Origin: Pseudomonas sp. FEN
GTDB taxonomy: Bacteria; Pseudomonadota; Gammaproteobacteria; Pseudomonadales; Pseudomonadaceae
Length of the DNA stretch: 64,000 nt
Assembly (NCBI RefSeq): GCF_904067045.1
Contig: NZ_CAJFDC010000010.1
Span: forward strand, 280,001 to 344,000
Reading direction: 5' to 3'
Shown here: positions 9,575 to 20,215 of the stretch, piece after piece
How positions within the stretch are numbered: position 1 is the stretch's first letter
Layout of the letters: every line of letters starts with the position of its first letter
Position numbers and translations under genes: made by a program
The notes under the pieces: model-generated
The model's database searches: none
What the model saw: the letters and a program-made list of their open reading frames with translations, nothing else
Told to the model about the DNA's origin: nothing

Positions 9575-11257
9575 ATGAGTCTGAGCCTGAAGACCAAAGT
9601 CGTATCCCTCGCGGTACTGCCGGTATTGCTCTGCGCCGTAGTGATCAGCCTGACCATGGTGTGGATACTGCAGAATCAGGCCAAGGATGAAGTGGAGGAA
9701 ACCCGCCAGCGGTTGCTCTCGGAGTCCAAGGTGACCTTGCAGAATTACGTCAACCTGGCGATCACTGCGATCAAGCCGCTCTACGATGCCTCTGCCCCGG
9801 GCGACATGGTGGCCCGGGCCCAGGCGGTGAAACTGCTGTCGAGTATCAAGTTTGGCAAGGACGGTTACTTTTTTGGCACCGACTCGCAGATCGTGCGGGT
9901 GTTCAAGAGCGATAACCCCGATGGCGTCGGTAAAAACTTCAACGATGCCCACGATGCGAATGGCGTCTACTTCACTCGCGAGTTGGTCCGGGTTGCCAAG
10001 GACGGTACCCACTACCTGAAATACAGCGCATCGCTGGCCACCAACGAACAAGTGCTGGTGCCGAAGATCGCGTACACCGAATTCCTGCCCAAGTGGGATC
10101 TGGCCATCGGGACCTTCGTCAACCTCGATGGCATCGAGGCTCAGGTCGCGGAGGTGGAGGCCAAGGTCCATCAGCGCATGGCAGGGGTAGTCCTGAGTAT
10201 CTTCGGGATCGCTCTGGTCGTGCTGCTGGTGATCGCGGTACTCGGTGTATTGATGGCCAATGGTATTTTACGACCGCTGCAACTGATGAAGCTCAACCTG
10301 GACGATATCGCCGCCGGGGAAGGTGACCTGACACGGCGCCTGGCGATCACCAGCCAGGACGAACTGGGGCAGTTGGCCGGTTCCTTCAACCGCTTTGTCG
10401 ACAAGATCCATGGCCTGGTGCGGCAGATCAGCGAAATGACCGTGCAACTGACCACATTGGTCGCCCAGGTCAGCGATCAGGCCCTGCGTTCGGAACAGGC
10501 GATGGAGCGCCAGCGCCACGAAACCGACCAGGTCGCCACGGCGATCAACCAGATGTCCTCGGCGGCCCAGGAGGTGGCTCGTGGTGCCCAGGGGGCCTCG
10601 GTTGCGGCGCAGCAGACCGATGCCGAAGGCCAGGCCGCCAAGCGCGTGGTCGATGGCAGTATCCAGCAGATCCATGCGCTGGTGAAGGACATACGCCACA
10701 GCGGTACCTCCCTGGACAGCCTGCAGCAGGACGTGACCTCGATTGTCAGCGTACTGGGGGTGATTCGTTCCATCGCCGAGCAGACCAACCTGCTGGCGCT
10801 CAATGCCGCCATCGAGGCCGCGCGGGCCGGCGAAGCGGGGCGTGGCTTTGCGGTGGTGGCCGATGAAGTGCGGGCACTGGCCAGCCGGACCCAGCAAAGC
10901 ACCCAGGAAATCCAGAGCATGATCGACCGCCTGCAAACGGGCACGCAGGTGGCGGTGGAAGCGATGCGCCGTTCCAGCGAGGCTGGTGACGGTACCTCGG
11001 ATCGGGCCAATGAGGCCGGGATATCGCTGGATACCATGGCGCAGTTGATCGGCACCATCAACACGATGAACGCGCAGATCGCCAGCGCCGCCGAGGAGCA
11101 GACCGCGGTGGCCGAAGAGATCAACCGCAGCGTGCACCAGATCGCCACGGCGGTGGACAGCATGGCCGATGAAACCCAGCGGGGGGCCCAGACCTCCCGT
11201 AGCCTGGCGGACCTGGGGCAGCGTCTGGGCAAACTGGTGGGGCAGTTCCGGATCTAA
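9575..11257 (+). CDS. Methyl-accepting chemotaxis protein with Cache sensor (paralogue)
   Basis: Same length (560 residues) and architecture as its upstream neighbour: helix, Cache domain ([25 protein letters not shown]), helix, HAMP, signalling coiled coil. I place the start at 9575, the ATG matching the paralogue, rather than 12 codons earlier. The N-terminal 230 codons differ from the paralogue at roughly one base in eight. The last 990 bases differ at only about 13 positions. In the sensor, Tyr/Thr changes next to the FFG motif and Asn/Asp changes around NDAHDANG suggest altered ligand preference. A REPIN follows. Confidence 0.93.
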   Translation: MSLSLKTKVVSLAVLPVLLCAVVISLTMVWILQNQAKDEVEETRQRLLSESKVTLQNYVNLAITAIKPLYDASAPGDMVARAQAVKLLSSIKFGKDGYFFGTDSQIVRVFKSDNPDGVGKNFNDAHDANGVYFTRELVRVAKDGTHYLKYSASLATNEQVLVPKIAYTEFLPKWDLAIGTFVNLDGIEAQVAEVEAKVHQRMAGVVLSIFGIALVVLLVIAVLGVLMANGILRPLQLMKLNLDDIAAGEGDLTRRLAITSQDELGQLAGSFNRFVDKIHGLVRQISEMTVQLTTLVAQVSDQALRSEQAMERQRHETDQVATAINQMSSAAQEVARGAQGASVAAQQTDAEGQAAKRVVDGSIQQIHALVKDIRHSGTSLDSLQQDVTSIVSVLGVIRSIAEQTNLLALNAAIEAARAGEAGRGFAVVADEVRALASRTQQSTQEIQSMIDRLQTGTQVAVEAMRRSSEAGDGTSDRANEAGISLDTMAQLIGTINTMNAQIASAAEEQTAVAEEINRSVHQIATAVDSMADETQRGAQTSRSLADLGQRLGKLVGQFRI

Positions 11258-11313
11258 CAGGCCAGCCCCTACAGTTTTGTGTCTGACGCAATTCCTGCGT
11301 ACGGCACAGATAC

Positions 11314-11387
11314 TGTGGGAGCGGTGCTTGCCCGCGAAGGGGCCCTGGAGGCCGCCAGAAGCTTCGCGGGCAAGCACCGCTCCCACA
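11314..11387. repeat. REPIN (REP doublet) after the chemoreceptor pair
   Basis: Two inverted REP units, TGTGGGAGCGGTGCTTGCCC at 11314 and its complement ending at 11387, enclose about 20 bases. The unit is the common Pseudomonas type ending CCCGCGAAGG. Such doublets are mobilised in trans by RAYT transposases and lie in intergenic space. Confidence 0.85.
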
Positions 11388-11442
11388 GGGACCGTGTCCG
11401 GCTTTAACTGGGTGGTATCAGGGCTTGCTTGCCATCCACAGT

Positions 11443-12777
11443 TTATTGTTCGCCGGTCGTGAGATCCCGCATCAACAAGCCGAATTGCAACGCCACCCCA
11501 TCCGGCACCGGCAGGTACACCGTGTGCCCATCCCCGGGTGCGACCGTGATCCGCTCACCGCGCTCATTGCGCAGCTCATCCAGATCGAAATGCAGATTGC
11601 CCGCGGGGGTCATCAGCTCCAGATGATCACCGACCCCGAAACGGTTCTTCACCTTGACCTGCGCCAGTCCCTCGCGCCGTTCCCCCGTCAGTTCGCCGAC
11701 AAACTGCTGGCGTTCCGAGACCGAACTGCCGTGCTGATAGTTCTGATATTCGTCATGCACATGCCGGCGCAGGAAACCCTCGGTATAGCCACGCTGGGCC
11801 AGTGATTCCAGGTCATGCATCAGGCTGCGGTCAAACCCCCGTCCGGCCACTGCATCGTCAATCGCCCGGCGATAGACCTGGGTCGTTCGCGCACAGTAGA
11901 AATGCGATTTGGTCCGGCCTTCGATTTTCAGCGAATGCACACCCATGCGAGTCAGCCGCTCGACATGCTGCACGGCGCGCAGGTCCTTGGCATTCATGAT
12001 GTAGGTGCCGTGTTCGTCCTCGAAGGCCGGCATCGATTCATCCGGTCGCTGGGCCTCCTGAAGCAGGAATACCTGTTCGGTCGGTGCGCCCAGACCCAAG
12101 GTCGGCTCGACGGGGTCGAAGGCCTGGACAATCTCGCCCAACAGGTTTTCCGCGGCCGGCTGGGCCTTGTACTGCCAGCGGCAGGCGTTGGTGCAACTGC
12201 CCTGGTTGGCATCGCGCCGGTTCATGTACCCGGAGAGCAGGCAGCGCCCGGAATAAGCCATGCACAGCGCGCCGTGGACGAACACCTCCAGCTCCATGTC
12301 CGGCACTTGCTCGCGGATTTCGCCGATTTCCTCCAGGGACAGCTCCCGGGAGAGGATGATCCGGCTCAGCCCCAGTTGCTGCCAGAACTGCACGCTGGCC
12401 CAGTTCACCGTGTTGGCCTGCACCGACAGGTGAATCGGCATCTGCGGGAAATGCTGGCGTACCAGCATGATCAGGCCCGGATCGGACATGATCAGCGCAT
12501 CGGGGGCCATGGCGATCACCGGTGCCAGGTCCTTGAGAAAGGTCTTGAGCTTGGCATTGTGCGGGGCGATGTTCACCACCACGTAGAAGCGTTTGCCCTG
12601 GTCCTGGGCTTCGCGGATGCCGAGGGCCAGGTTGGCATGGTCGAACTCGTTGTTGCGCACCCGCAGGCTGTAGCGTGGCTGGCCGGCGTAGACCGCGTCG
12701 GCGCCATAGGCGAAGGCGTAACGCATGTTCTTCAGGGTGCCGGCGGGGGCCAGCAGTTCGGGGGAGGGGAGGGCCAT
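11443..12777 (-). CDS. trhP: U32-family tRNA hydroxylation protein TrhP (YegQ)
   Basis: The 444-residue protein is colinear with E. coli YegQ/TrhP. The opening ELLAPAGTLKNMRYAFAYGA, the TIM-barrel motif HLSVQAN and the U32 signature with clustered cysteines (GALCMAYSGRCLLSG, then GSCTNACRW) are all present. TrhP makes 5-hydroxyuridine at position 34 of several tRNAs in a prephenate-dependent reaction, the precursor of cmo5U or mo5U. Despite the old 'peptidase U32' label, no protease activity is implied. The start at 12777 gives the family length; the longer frame from 12921 crosses the nuo terminator and is rejected. A monocistronic unit between a REPIN and the nuo terminator. Confidence 0.93.
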   Translation of the reverse strand: MALPSPELLAPAGTLKNMRYAFAYGADAVYAGQPRYSLRVRNNEFDHANLALGIREAQDQGKRFYVVVNIAPHNAKLKTFLKDLAPVIAMAPDALIMSDPGLIMLVRQHFPQMPIHLSVQANTVNWASVQFWQQLGLSRIILSRELSLEEIGEIREQVPDMELEVFVHGALCMAYSGRCLLSGYMNRRDANQGSCTNACRWQYKAQPAAENLLGEIVQAFDPVEPTLGLGAPTEQVFLLQEAQRPDESMPAFEDEHGTYIMNAKDLRAVQHVERLTRMGVHSLKIEGRTKSHFYCARTTQVYRRAIDDAVAGRGFDRSLMHDLESLAQRGYTEGFLRRHVHDEYQNYQHGSSVSERQQFVGELTGERREGLAQVKVKNRFGVGDHLELMTPAGNLHFDLDELRNERGERITVAPGDGHTVYLPVPDGVALQFGLLMRDLTTGEQ

Positions 12778-12877
12778 GGTCGGATCGTTCGCAAAAGGTC
12801 GCGAAGTTAAGGCATTGGATCTTGAGAAGTATTGATCTGGGTCTATATCCCCCCTGTAGGTGTAGGAGGGTGGAAAC

Positions 12878-12914
12878 AAAACACCCCGCCGGAGTTGCCT
12901 CGGGCGGGGTGTTG
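12878..12914 (-). terminator. nuo operon terminator
   Basis: An 11-bp GC-rich stem (AACACCCCGCC pairing with GGCGGGGTGTT, the latter read within 12903-12914) lies 18 bases downstream of nuoN. On the minus strand it is followed by TTTGTTT. Confidence 0.88.
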
Positions 12915-12931
12915 GGGACACCAGCGAATGC

Positions 12932-14395
12932 TTAGCTTGCCAGCACCGCGTGTTGCACCAGCTCCAGCAGCGGTTGCGGGTACAGGCCGAGGAAGAAGGC
13001 CAGTACCGCGATCGCCAGCAGCATCACGCCACCCGCCTGCTGTTCCCAGTGCAGCTGGGCATCGACCCGACGCAGGTTTGGTTCGATCAGGTACAGGGTG
13101 ACCATCACGCGCAAGTAGTAGAACACCCCGATAGCACTGCCCAGCACCAGCGAGCCGATCAGCCACCAGTGATGGGATTCGACACCGGTAGCGATGATGT
13201 AGAACTTGCCGATAAAGCCAGCGGTCAGCGGGATACCGGCCAGCGACAGCATCATCACGGTCAGTACCGCGGTCAGGTACGGACGGCGCCAGAACAGGCC
13301 GCGGTATTCGTACAGGGCGTCCGCGTCACGGCCCTTGTAAGGCGAGGACATCAGGGTGATCACGCCGAAGGCGCCGAGGCTGGTGATCACGTAGGTGACC
13401 AGGTACACGCCCATGGCTTCCACGGCCATGCCCTTGCTCGCCACCAGGGCGATCAGCAGGTAACCGAAGTGGGCGATGGACGAATAACCGAGCAGACGCT
13501 TGAGGTTGTTCTGGGTCAGCGCCAGCAGGTTACCGATCAGGATCGAGGCCACGGCGATCACCGCCAGGACATTGCTCAGCACGCCACTGCTGGCCACCGG
13601 CGAGATCTGGAACAGGCGGATCATCACGGCAAACACCGCCACCTTGCTGGCGGTGGCGAGGAACGCCGCCACCGGTGCCGGGGCGCCTTCGTAGACGTCC
13701 GGGGTCCAGAGGTGGAAAGGTACCAGCGACAATTTGAACGCCAGGCCGACCAGCATCATGCCCAGGCCCAGCTGGGCAATCGGGCTCGGCAAACCGGTGG
13801 CCGCCAGGGCCTGACCGATACCCGTGAAGCTCAAGGTACCGGCTTCGGCGTAGAGCAGGGCCATACCGAACAGCAGGAAGGCCGAACCCGCGGCCGACAG
13901 CACCATGTACTTGATGCCGGCTTCCAGCGAGCGCTTGTTGAAGAAGGCGTAAGCCACCAGGCCGTAGACCGGTACCGAGAGCAGTTCCAGGCCGATGAAC
14001 AGGCTGGCCAGGTGCTGCGCGCTGACCAGGACCAGGCCGCCGGCGGCGGCCATCAGGATCAGCAGGTAGAGTTCTTCACGGTTGCCCGGGTAGCCGTCGC
14101 CGCCATCACCCAGATAAGCATGGGCCAGGGTGACGCAAGCCAGGGTGGCGACCAGGATCAAGGCCATGTACAGACAGGCGAAGTCATCGATCTGGATCAG
14201 CGTTGTCACGGCCAGTGGCGCGACTTTCAGTGCCGGGATAATCGACAGCAGCGCCAGGTTGAGACCCGCCACCGAGAGCAGGAAGGTCTGTGAGTGGTTG
14301 CGGCGCCAGGCGATCGCCAGCATCACCACGACAACGGTGAGACTGGTGATCAGCAGCGGTGCAAGCGCAATAAAGTGTTGAGTCGTCAGGTCCAT
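12932..14395 (-). CDS. nuoN: NADH-quinone oxidoreductase subunit N
   Basis: A 487-residue, strongly hydrophobic protein with about 14 transmembrane helices, one of three antiporter-like proton-pumping subunits of Complex I. Conserved features include an acidic residue in the TM5 region ([17 protein letters not shown]) and lysines in [16 protein letters not shown] and [16 protein letters not shown]. The ATG at 14395 gives the family length; an upstream extension to 14458 overlaps nuoM and is rejected. Last gene of the nuo operon, 7 bases after nuoM and followed by a strong terminator. Confidence 0.96.
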   Translation of the reverse strand: MDLTTQHFIALAPLLITSLTVVVVMLAIAWRRNHSQTFLLSVAGLNLALLSIIPALKVAPLAVTTLIQIDDFACLYMALILVATLACVTLAHAYLGDGGDGYPGNREELYLLILMAAAGGLVLVSAQHLASLFIGLELLSVPVYGLVAYAFFNKRSLEAGIKYMVLSAAGSAFLLFGMALLYAEAGTLSFTGIGQALAATGLPSPIAQLGLGMMLVGLAFKLSLVPFHLWTPDVYEGAPAPVAAFLATASKVAVFAVMIRLFQISPVASSGVLSNVLAVIAVASILIGNLLALTQNNLKRLLGYSSIAHFGYLLIALVASKGMAVEAMGVYLVTYVITSLGAFGVITLMSSPYKGRDADALYEYRGLFWRRPYLTAVLTVMMLSLAGIPLTAGFIGKFYIIATGVESHHWWLIGSLVLGSAIGVFYYLRVMVTLYLIEPNLRRVDAQLHWEQQAGGVMLLAIAVLAFFLGLYPQPLLELVQHAVLAS

Positions 14396-14402
14396 AGCGC
14401 TC

Positions 14403-15935
14403 TTACCGGGCCGAAGCGAGTTGAGTGAGGGCGGTGCCGAGCCACTGCTGCACACCATGCATGGTGGCGGCGGAGGTATCGAGGAACGGTTGCGGGTACA
14501 CGCCGATGTAGATCAGCAGAACCGCCAGTCCCAGCACCATGATCAGTTCGCGGCCATCCATGCCATGCATCACGGCATCGGATTTGGACGGGCCGAAGTA
14601 GGCACGGTGAATCATGATCAGCGAGTAGACCGAACCGAACACCAGGCCCGAAGTGGCAATCGCGGTGATCCACGGTGTTGCCACGAAGGTACCGATCAGG
14701 ATCAGGAACTCGCCGACGAAGTTGCCGGTGCCTGGCAGGCCCAGCGACGCGGCGGCGAAGAACAGGCTGATGGCTGGCAGGTAGGCGATCTTCGACCACA
14801 GGCCACCCATCTCACGCATGTCGCGGGTATGGGTACGCTCGTAGAGTTGGCCGCTGAGGATAAAGAGTGCCGCCGCCGACAAGCCGTGGGCGAGCATCTG
14901 GATCACCGCGCCTTGCAGGGCCTGCTGGCTGCCGGAGTAGATCCCGATCAGCACGAAGCCCATGTGCGAAACGCTGGAGAAGGCGATCAGCCGCTTGATG
15001 TCGGTTTGCGCGAAGGCCAGGAACGCGCCGTAGAAGATCCCGACCAGGCCCAGGGTCATGGCAATCGGCGCGAACTCCGCCGAGGCATTCGGGAACAGCG
15101 GCAGGGCGAAACGCAGCAGACCATAGGCAGCGGTCTTCAACAGGATACCCGCTAGGTCCACGGAACCCGCCGTGGGGGCCTGGGCGTGGGCGTCCGGCAG
15201 CCAGGAGTGGAACGGCACCACCGGCAGTTTCACCGCGAAGGCGATGAAGAAGCCGAGCATCAGGATGTACTCGGTGCTCAGCGACATCTTGGTTTTCAAC
15301 AGGTCGGTGTAATTGAACGTCATCACGCCGGTGTTGTTGAAGTTGACCAGGACCAGACCGAGGATCGCCACCAACATGATCAGGCCGGAAGCCTGGGTGA
15401 AGATGAAGAACTTGGTCGCCGCGTAGATCCGGGTTTTCTTGCCGTCCGAAGAACTGTGACCCCAGAGCGCGATGAGGAAGTACATCGGCACCAGCATCAT
15501 TTCCCAGAAGAAGAAGAACATGAACAGGTCGAGGGCCAGGAACACGCCGATGACACCGCCCAGGATCCACATCAGGTTCAGGTGGAAGAAGCCCACGCGA
15601 TGCTGGATCTCTTTCCACGAGCAGAGCACCGAGAGGATACCCAGCAGACCGGTCAGCAGGATCATCAACAGCGACAGGCCGTCGAGCGCCAGGTGCACGT
15701 TGATGCCGAAGCGCTGGATCCAGACATGCTTGAACTCAAGCGCGAAGGTCGGATCGGCGCCAGGCGCCGGGGCCAGATGGAAATCCCCGTGGGCCCACAG
15801 CCAGAGGCCGAGGGCGAGTTCGAGGGACATGGTCAGCAGCGCAATCCAGCGCGGGAGGGTGGAGCTGACGCGCTCACCCAGCCAGCACAGCAGGCCACCG
15901 ATAAAGGGGATCAGGATTAGCCAAGGCAGAATCAT
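14403..15935 (-). CDS. nuoM: NADH-quinone oxidoreductase subunit M
   Basis: The 510-residue antiporter-like membrane subunit of Complex I translocates protons. Key segments are [15 protein letters not shown] (glutamate of the TM5 charge pair) and [20 protein letters not shown] (broken-helix lysine region). Another is [17 protein letters not shown] (central lysine). It sits 40 bases after nuoL and 7 bases before nuoN. The length equals the usual 509-510 residues. Confidence 0.96.
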   Translation of the reverse strand: MILPWLILIPFIGGLLCWLGERVSSTLPRWIALLTMSLELALGLWLWAHGDFHLAPAPGADPTFALEFKHVWIQRFGINVHLALDGLSLLMILLTGLLGILSVLCSWKEIQHRVGFFHLNLMWILGGVIGVFLALDLFMFFFFWEMMLVPMYFLIALWGHSSSDGKKTRIYAATKFFIFTQASGLIMLVAILGLVLVNFNNTGVMTFNYTDLLKTKMSLSTEYILMLGFFIAFAVKLPVVPFHSWLPDAHAQAPTAGSVDLAGILLKTAAYGLLRFALPLFPNASAEFAPIAMTLGLVGIFYGAFLAFAQTDIKRLIAFSSVSHMGFVLIGIYSGSQQALQGAVIQMLAHGLSAAALFILSGQLYERTHTRDMREMGGLWSKIAYLPAISLFFAAASLGLPGTGNFVGEFLILIGTFVATPWITAIATSGLVFGSVYSLIMIHRAYFGPSKSDAVMHGMDGRELIMVLGLAVLLIYIGVYPQPFLDTSAATMHGVQQWLGTALTQLASAR

Positions 15936-15975
15936 GACGGGCTCAATTCCTTTCGCAATGTCGCAAGGTTCATAG

Positions 15976-17829
15976 TCAGACCGCTACCAGCACAATGGCG
16001 CCCAGCACCACGACGGCACCGGCGGCGATCGACGCGGCATACCAGCGCAGCTGACCGGTCTCGGTGCGGCTCAGGGCGGTGTGACCGCCCTTGGCCATAC
16101 GCGGGATCAGGCCGATGGTCTGGTCAAGCGGGTCTTTGCGCAGCAGATGACTGATCGCCAGGTACGGCTTGACGAACAGCTTGTCGTAGATCCAGTCGAA
16201 GCCCCAGGCGGCGAACCACCAGGCCGAGAGGAAACGCCCGATGCCGCTGTTGGCGATGGCGGTCACGAAGCGACGCTTGCCAAGGAACAACACGGCCGCC
16301 AGCAGGATACCGGCCAGGGCGATGGCGCCCGAGGCGATTTCCAGGCTGTGCTTGGCTTCGCCACCGGCATGCCCGGCGCTTTCCGGCAGGACACCCGCCA
16401 GTGGTGGATGAATCCAGGCACCGACGAAGGTCGACAGCACGATCAGCACGCCCAGTGGCAGCCAGTGGGCAATCCCGTGGCCGGCATGGGCTTGGGTCTT
16501 GGTTTCACCGTGGAAGGCGATGAAGATCAGGCGGAAGGTGTACAGCGAGGTCATGAACGCACCGACCAGACCGGCATAGAGCAGATTCTGGTTACCGCTG
16601 GCGAAGGCTTCCCAGAGGATTTCGTCCTTGGAGTAGAAACCGGCGGTCACGATCGGCAGGGCGGACAGGGCGGCACCACCGACGATGAAGCTGGTGTAGG
16701 CCAGCGGCAGTTTCTTCCACAGACCACCCATCTTGAAGATGTTCTGCTCGTGGTGGCAGGCAACGATCACTGCGCCGGATGCGAGGAACAGCAGGGCCTT
16801 GAAGAAGGCGTGGGTCATCAGGTGGAAGATCGCGCCTTCCCAGGCGCCGACGCCCAGGGCCAGGAACATGTAGCCGATCTGGCTCATGGTCGAGTAGGCG
16901 AGGATCCGCTTGATGTCGGTCTGGACCAGGGCGGCGAAGCCGGCCAGGACCAGGGTCACGCCGCCGACGATGCCAACCAGGTGCAGGATATCCGGCGCCA
17001 GGCTGAACAGACCGTGGGTACGGGCAATCAGGTAGACACCGGCGGTCACCATGGTGGCGGCGTGGATCAGTGCCGAAACCGGGGTAGGACCGGCCATCGC
17101 GTCGGCCAACCAGGTCTGCAGTGGCAGTTGCGCCGATTTACCGACCGCGCCGCCCAGCAGCATCAGGGTCGCCAGGACGATCCAGAAATCGCCGACCTTG
17201 AAGTGCTCCGGCGCCTTGACCAGCAGTTCCTGGATATTCAGCGTGCCCAGCTGCGTGAACAGGATGAACAGGCCGATGGCCATGAACACGTCGCCGATGC
17301 GGGTGACGATAAAGGCCTTGAGGGCGGCGTTACCGTTGTTGCGGTTGCTGTAGTAGAAACCGATCAACAGGTAGGAGCACAGGCCCACGCCTTCCCAGCC
17401 GAAGTACAGGAACAACAGGTTATCGCCGAGCACCAGGAACAGCATGCTGGCGATAAACAGGTTGGTGTAGGCGAAGAAGCGTGAGTAACCGTCTTCACCG
17501 CGCATGTACCAGGACGCGAACAGGTGGATCAGGAAACCCACGCCGACCACCACGCCGAGCATGGTGATCGACAGGCCGTCGACATACAGGGCGAAGTTGG
17601 GGGCGAAGCCCGCCACCGACATCCACTGCCACAGCACCAGGGTGTAGTGACCACCCTCGGGCGGCGCGACGTTGAATTGCCAGATCACATAGGCCGCCAC
17701 GATGGCCGAGAGGCCGATGGAGCCGACACCGATCAGGGCCGAGAGGTTTTCCGAGAGGCGTCCACGGGAGAACGACAGCAACAGGAAACCGATCAGGGGA
17801 AATACGAAAGTCAGAAAGATCATGTTCAT
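15976..17829 (-). CDS. nuoL: NADH-quinone oxidoreductase subunit L
   Basis: The 617-residue distal antiporter-like subunit of Complex I has about 16 membrane helices. It also carries the long C-terminal lateral helix that lies along the membrane arm. Motifs include [19 protein letters not shown] (conserved Glu), [20 protein letters not shown] and [17 protein letters not shown]. The stop overlaps nothing downstream (40-base gap to nuoM). The ATG overlaps the nuoK stop by 4 bases. Confidence 0.97.
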   Translation of the reverse strand: MNMIFLTFVFPLIGFLLLSFSRGRLSENLSALIGVGSIGLSAIVAAYVIWQFNVAPPEGGHYTLVLWQWMSVAGFAPNFALYVDGLSITMLGVVVGVGFLIHLFASWYMRGEDGYSRFFAYTNLFIASMLFLVLGDNLLFLYFGWEGVGLCSYLLIGFYYSNRNNGNAALKAFIVTRIGDVFMAIGLFILFTQLGTLNIQELLVKAPEHFKVGDFWIVLATLMLLGGAVGKSAQLPLQTWLADAMAGPTPVSALIHAATMVTAGVYLIARTHGLFSLAPDILHLVGIVGGVTLVLAGFAALVQTDIKRILAYSTMSQIGYMFLALGVGAWEGAIFHLMTHAFFKALLFLASGAVIVACHHEQNIFKMGGLWKKLPLAYTSFIVGGAALSALPIVTAGFYSKDEILWEAFASGNQNLLYAGLVGAFMTSLYTFRLIFIAFHGETKTQAHAGHGIAHWLPLGVLIVLSTFVGAWIHPPLAGVLPESAGHAGGEAKHSLEIASGAIALAGILLAAVLFLGKRRFVTAIANSGIGRFLSAWWFAAWGFDWIYDKLFVKPYLAISHLLRKDPLDQTIGLIPRMAKGGHTALSRTETGQLRWYAASIAAGAVVVLGAIVLVAV

Positions 17830-18134
17830 CCGCGCATCTCACTGGCAGCGTCGATATCGAGCGTGTGGAAGCGGCGATACAGCTGTAGCAGGATCGCCAG
17901 GCCAATGCTGGCCTCGGCGGCTGCCAGGCTGATCACCAGGATGAACATGATCTGTCCGTCCGGCTGCGCCCAGCGTGCGCCCGCGACAATGAAGGCCAGG
18001 GCGGCGGCGTTCATCATCACCTCCAGGCTCATCAGCACGAAGAGGATGTTGCGGCGGACCATCAGGCCGATCAGGCCGAGGCAGAACAGGATACCGGCGA
18101 CAGCCAGGCCATGTTCCAAAGGGATAGCAGGCAT
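17826..18134 (-). CDS. nuoK: NADH-quinone oxidoreductase subunit K
   Basis: The 102-residue three-helix membrane subunit sits at the junction of the peripheral and membrane arms. Both conserved membrane glutamates are in place ([11 protein letters not shown] for Glu36, [13 protein letters not shown] for Glu72). These form part of the central hydrophilic proton axis. It overlaps nuoL by 4 bases and lies 3 bases after nuoJ, indicating tight coupling. Confidence 0.97.
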   Translation of the reverse strand: MPAIPLEHGLAVAGILFCLGLIGLMVRRNILFVLMSLEVMMNAAALAFIVAGARWAQPDGQIMFILVISLAAAEASIGLAILLQLYRRFHTLDIDAASEMRG

Positions 18135-18137
18135 GAG

Positions 18138-18638
18138 TTACTCCTTCGCCTCGTTGCGGCCCAAGTGGAATGCCGTGATGGCTGCGGCGAGCAGCAGCAT
18201 CGAGGCGAGTTCGACCGCCAGCAGGTACGGACCGAACAGGCTGATGCCCACGGTCTTGGCGCCCACGGTGGTTTGACCGATGCCCACGCCGCTGCTATGG
18301 CTGAACAGCACATAGAGCAGTTCGAGCAGCAGCAGGGCGGAGAGGATCACCGGCCCGATCCAGATCCCCGGTTTGAGCCAGTCGCGCTCTTGCAGCACCG
18401 AGGCGGGACCCAGGTTCAGCATCATCACCACGAACACGAACAGCACCATGATGGCACCGGCGTAGGCGATCACTTCCAGGGCTCCGGCAAATGGCGCGCC
18501 GAGGCTGAAGAAGGTCATCGCCACGGCGATCAGCGAGATAATCAGGTAGAGCAGGGCATGCACAGGGTTGGTGTTGGTGATCACGCGCAGCGTGGACAGA
18601 ACAGCGACACCCGATGCGAAATAGAAAGCGAATTCCAT
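18138..18638 (-). CDS. nuoJ: NADH-quinone oxidoreductase subunit J
   Basis: The 166-residue, five-helix membrane subunit of Complex I begins [20 protein letters not shown]. It contains the conserved third helix with a pi-bulge ([20 protein letters not shown]), which switches during the catalytic cycle. It lies between nuoI (9-base gap) and nuoK (3-base gap). Confidence 0.97.
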   Translation of the reverse strand: MEFAFYFASGVAVLSTLRVITNTNPVHALLYLIISLIAVAMTFFSLGAPFAGALEVIAYAGAIMVLFVFVVMMLNLGPASVLQERDWLKPGIWIGPVILSALLLLELLYVLFSHSSGVGIGQTTVGAKTVGISLFGPYLLAVELASMLLLAAAITAFHLGRNEAKE

Positions 18639-18647
18639 CGTTCTTCC

Positions 18648-19196
18648 TTAAGGCAGCAAGCTCTTCACGTTGATCGGCTCGGCTTCGTTCTGGGCGGAGC
18701 CTTTCGGCTTCCCGGCGACGGCCATGCCTGCAACACGATAGAAGTTGTAATCAGGGTTCTTGCCGGGGCCGGAGATCAGCAGATCTTCTTTCTCGTACAC
18801 CAGGTCCTGACGTTTGAACTCGGCCATTTCGAAATCCGGTGTCAGCTGGATCGCGGTGGTCGGGCAGGCTTCCTCGCAGAGGCCACAGAAAATGCAGCGC
18901 GAGAAGTTGATGCGGAAGAACTCCGGGTACCAACGACCGTCGTCGGTTTCGGCTTTCTGCAGCGAGATGCAGCCCACCGGGCACGCCACGGCGCACAGGT
19001 TGCAGGCTACACAGCGCTCTTCGCCGTCGGGGTCGCGGGTCAGCACGATGCGACCGCGATAACGCGGCGGCAGGTACACCGCCTCTTCCGGGTATTGCAG
19101 GGTGTCGCGTTTGCGGAAGCCGTGGCCGAAAATCATCACCAGGCTTCGCAACTGGGTACCGGTACCCTTAACGATGTCGCCAATATATTTGAACAT
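18648..19196 (-). CDS. nuoI: NADH-quinone oxidoreductase subunit I
   Basis: The 182-residue peripheral-arm subunit carries two [4Fe-4S] clusters (N6a, N6b). The two ferredoxin motifs are [15 protein letters not shown] and [15 protein letters not shown]. The N-terminal amphipathic helix anchors it near NuoH. It passes electrons toward cluster N2 in NuoB. Placed 11 bases after nuoH. Confidence 0.97.
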   Translation of the reverse strand: MFKYIGDIVKGTGTQLRSLVMIFGHGFRKRDTLQYPEEAVYLPPRYRGRIVLTRDPDGEERCVACNLCAVACPVGCISLQKAETDDGRWYPEFFRINFSRCIFCGLCEEACPTTAIQLTPDFEMAEFKRQDLVYEKEDLLISGPGKNPDYNFYRVAGMAVAGKPKGSAQNEAEPINVKSLLP

Positions 19197-19207
19197 GGGT
19201 CAAATCC

Positions 19208-20215
19208 TCACTGAACCGCGCCCGCGGGCGTGTTCAACAACACAAGCGCAGCGGTCACCAGCAAATTGATCAGGGTCAGCGGCAGGCAGAATTTCCAGCT
19301 GAAGTCCATCACCTGGTCATAGCGTGGGCGCGGGATCGAAGCGCGCAGCAGGATGAACAGCATGATGAAGAACGCGGTCTTCAGGGCGAACCAGACGAAG
19401 GACAGTTGCGGCAGGATGCCGAACGGACCGTGCCAGCCACCGAAGAACAGGGTGACCAGCAATGCCGAGATCAGGATGATGCCGATGTACTCGCCGACGA
19501 AGAACATGCCCCATTTCATGCCGGCATATTCAATGTGGTAACCGTCGGCCAGTTCCTGCTCCGCTTCCGGTTGGTCGAAGGGGTGACGGTGAGTCACGGC
19601 CACGCCAGCGATGAAGAAGGTCAGGAAACCGAAGATCTGCGGAATGATGAACCACAGGTGCTGGGCCTGGTAGTCGACGATATCGCGCATGTTGAACGAG
19701 CCGACCTGGACCACGATGCCCATCAGCGACAGGCCCATGAACACTTCATAGGACACGGTCTGGGCCGAGGCGCGCAAGCTGCCCAGCAGGGCGTACTTGT
19801 TGGCGCTCGACCAACCGGCGAACAACACCGCGTAGACCGACAGGCCGGCCATGGCGAAGAAGAACAGCAGGCCGATGTTCAGGTCCGCGACACCCCAGGT
19901 CGGGGTGATCGGGATGATCGAGAAGGCGATCAGCAAGGCGCTCATGGCCACCACCGGTGCCAGGGTGAAGATCACCTTGTCGGCGAACGGTGGTGTCCAG
20001 TCTTCCTTGAAGAACATCTTCAGCATGTCGGCGGCGATCTGGAACATGCCGAACGGGCCAACGCGGTTCGGACCGTAGCGGTCCTGCCACCAGCCCAGCA
20101 GGCGACGTTCGACGAAGCTCAGCAAGGCCCCCGCGACCACGACGGCCAGCAGGATGACAATGGCCTTGATGACCGTGAGGATCACGTCGATCACTTCAGG
20201 TGTGAACCAGGTCAT
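19208..20215 (-). CDS. nuoH: NADH-quinone oxidoreductase subunit H
   Basis: The 335-residue membrane subunit has eight predicted helices and forms the quinone-entry chamber and the first proton module. Characteristic loops [19 protein letters not shown] and [19 protein letters not shown] (acidic loop facing the quinone site) are present. The start overlaps the nuoG stop by 4 bases (20212-20215). Confidence 0.97.
   Translation of the reverse strand: MTWFTPEVIDVILTVIKAIVILLAVVVAGALLSFVERRLLGWWQDRYGPNRVGPFGMFQIAADMLKMFFKEDWTPPFADKVIFTLAPVVAMSALLIAFSIIPITPTWGVADLNIGLLFFFAMAGLSVYAVLFAGWSSANKYALLGSLRASAQTVSYEVFMGLSLMGIVVQVGSFNMRDIVDYQAQHLWFIIPQIFGFLTFFIAGVAVTHRHPFDQPEAEQELADGYHIEYAGMKWGMFFVGEYIGIILISALLVTLFFGGWHGPFGILPQLSFVWFALKTAFFIMLFILLRASIPRPRYDQVMDFSWKFCLPLTLINLLVTAALVLLNTPAGAVQ

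Noticed and set aside
7773..11386. Long minus-strand frames opposite both chemoreceptors (up to 570 residues)
   Set aside because: They appear twice only because the receptor genes are duplicated; antisense shadows.
11314..11387. REPIN considered as an intrinsic terminator of the second chemoreceptor
   Set aside because: The inverted arms match the dispersed REP family seen at other sites here and no T-tract follows; it may still attenuate transcription, but its origin is a REPIN.
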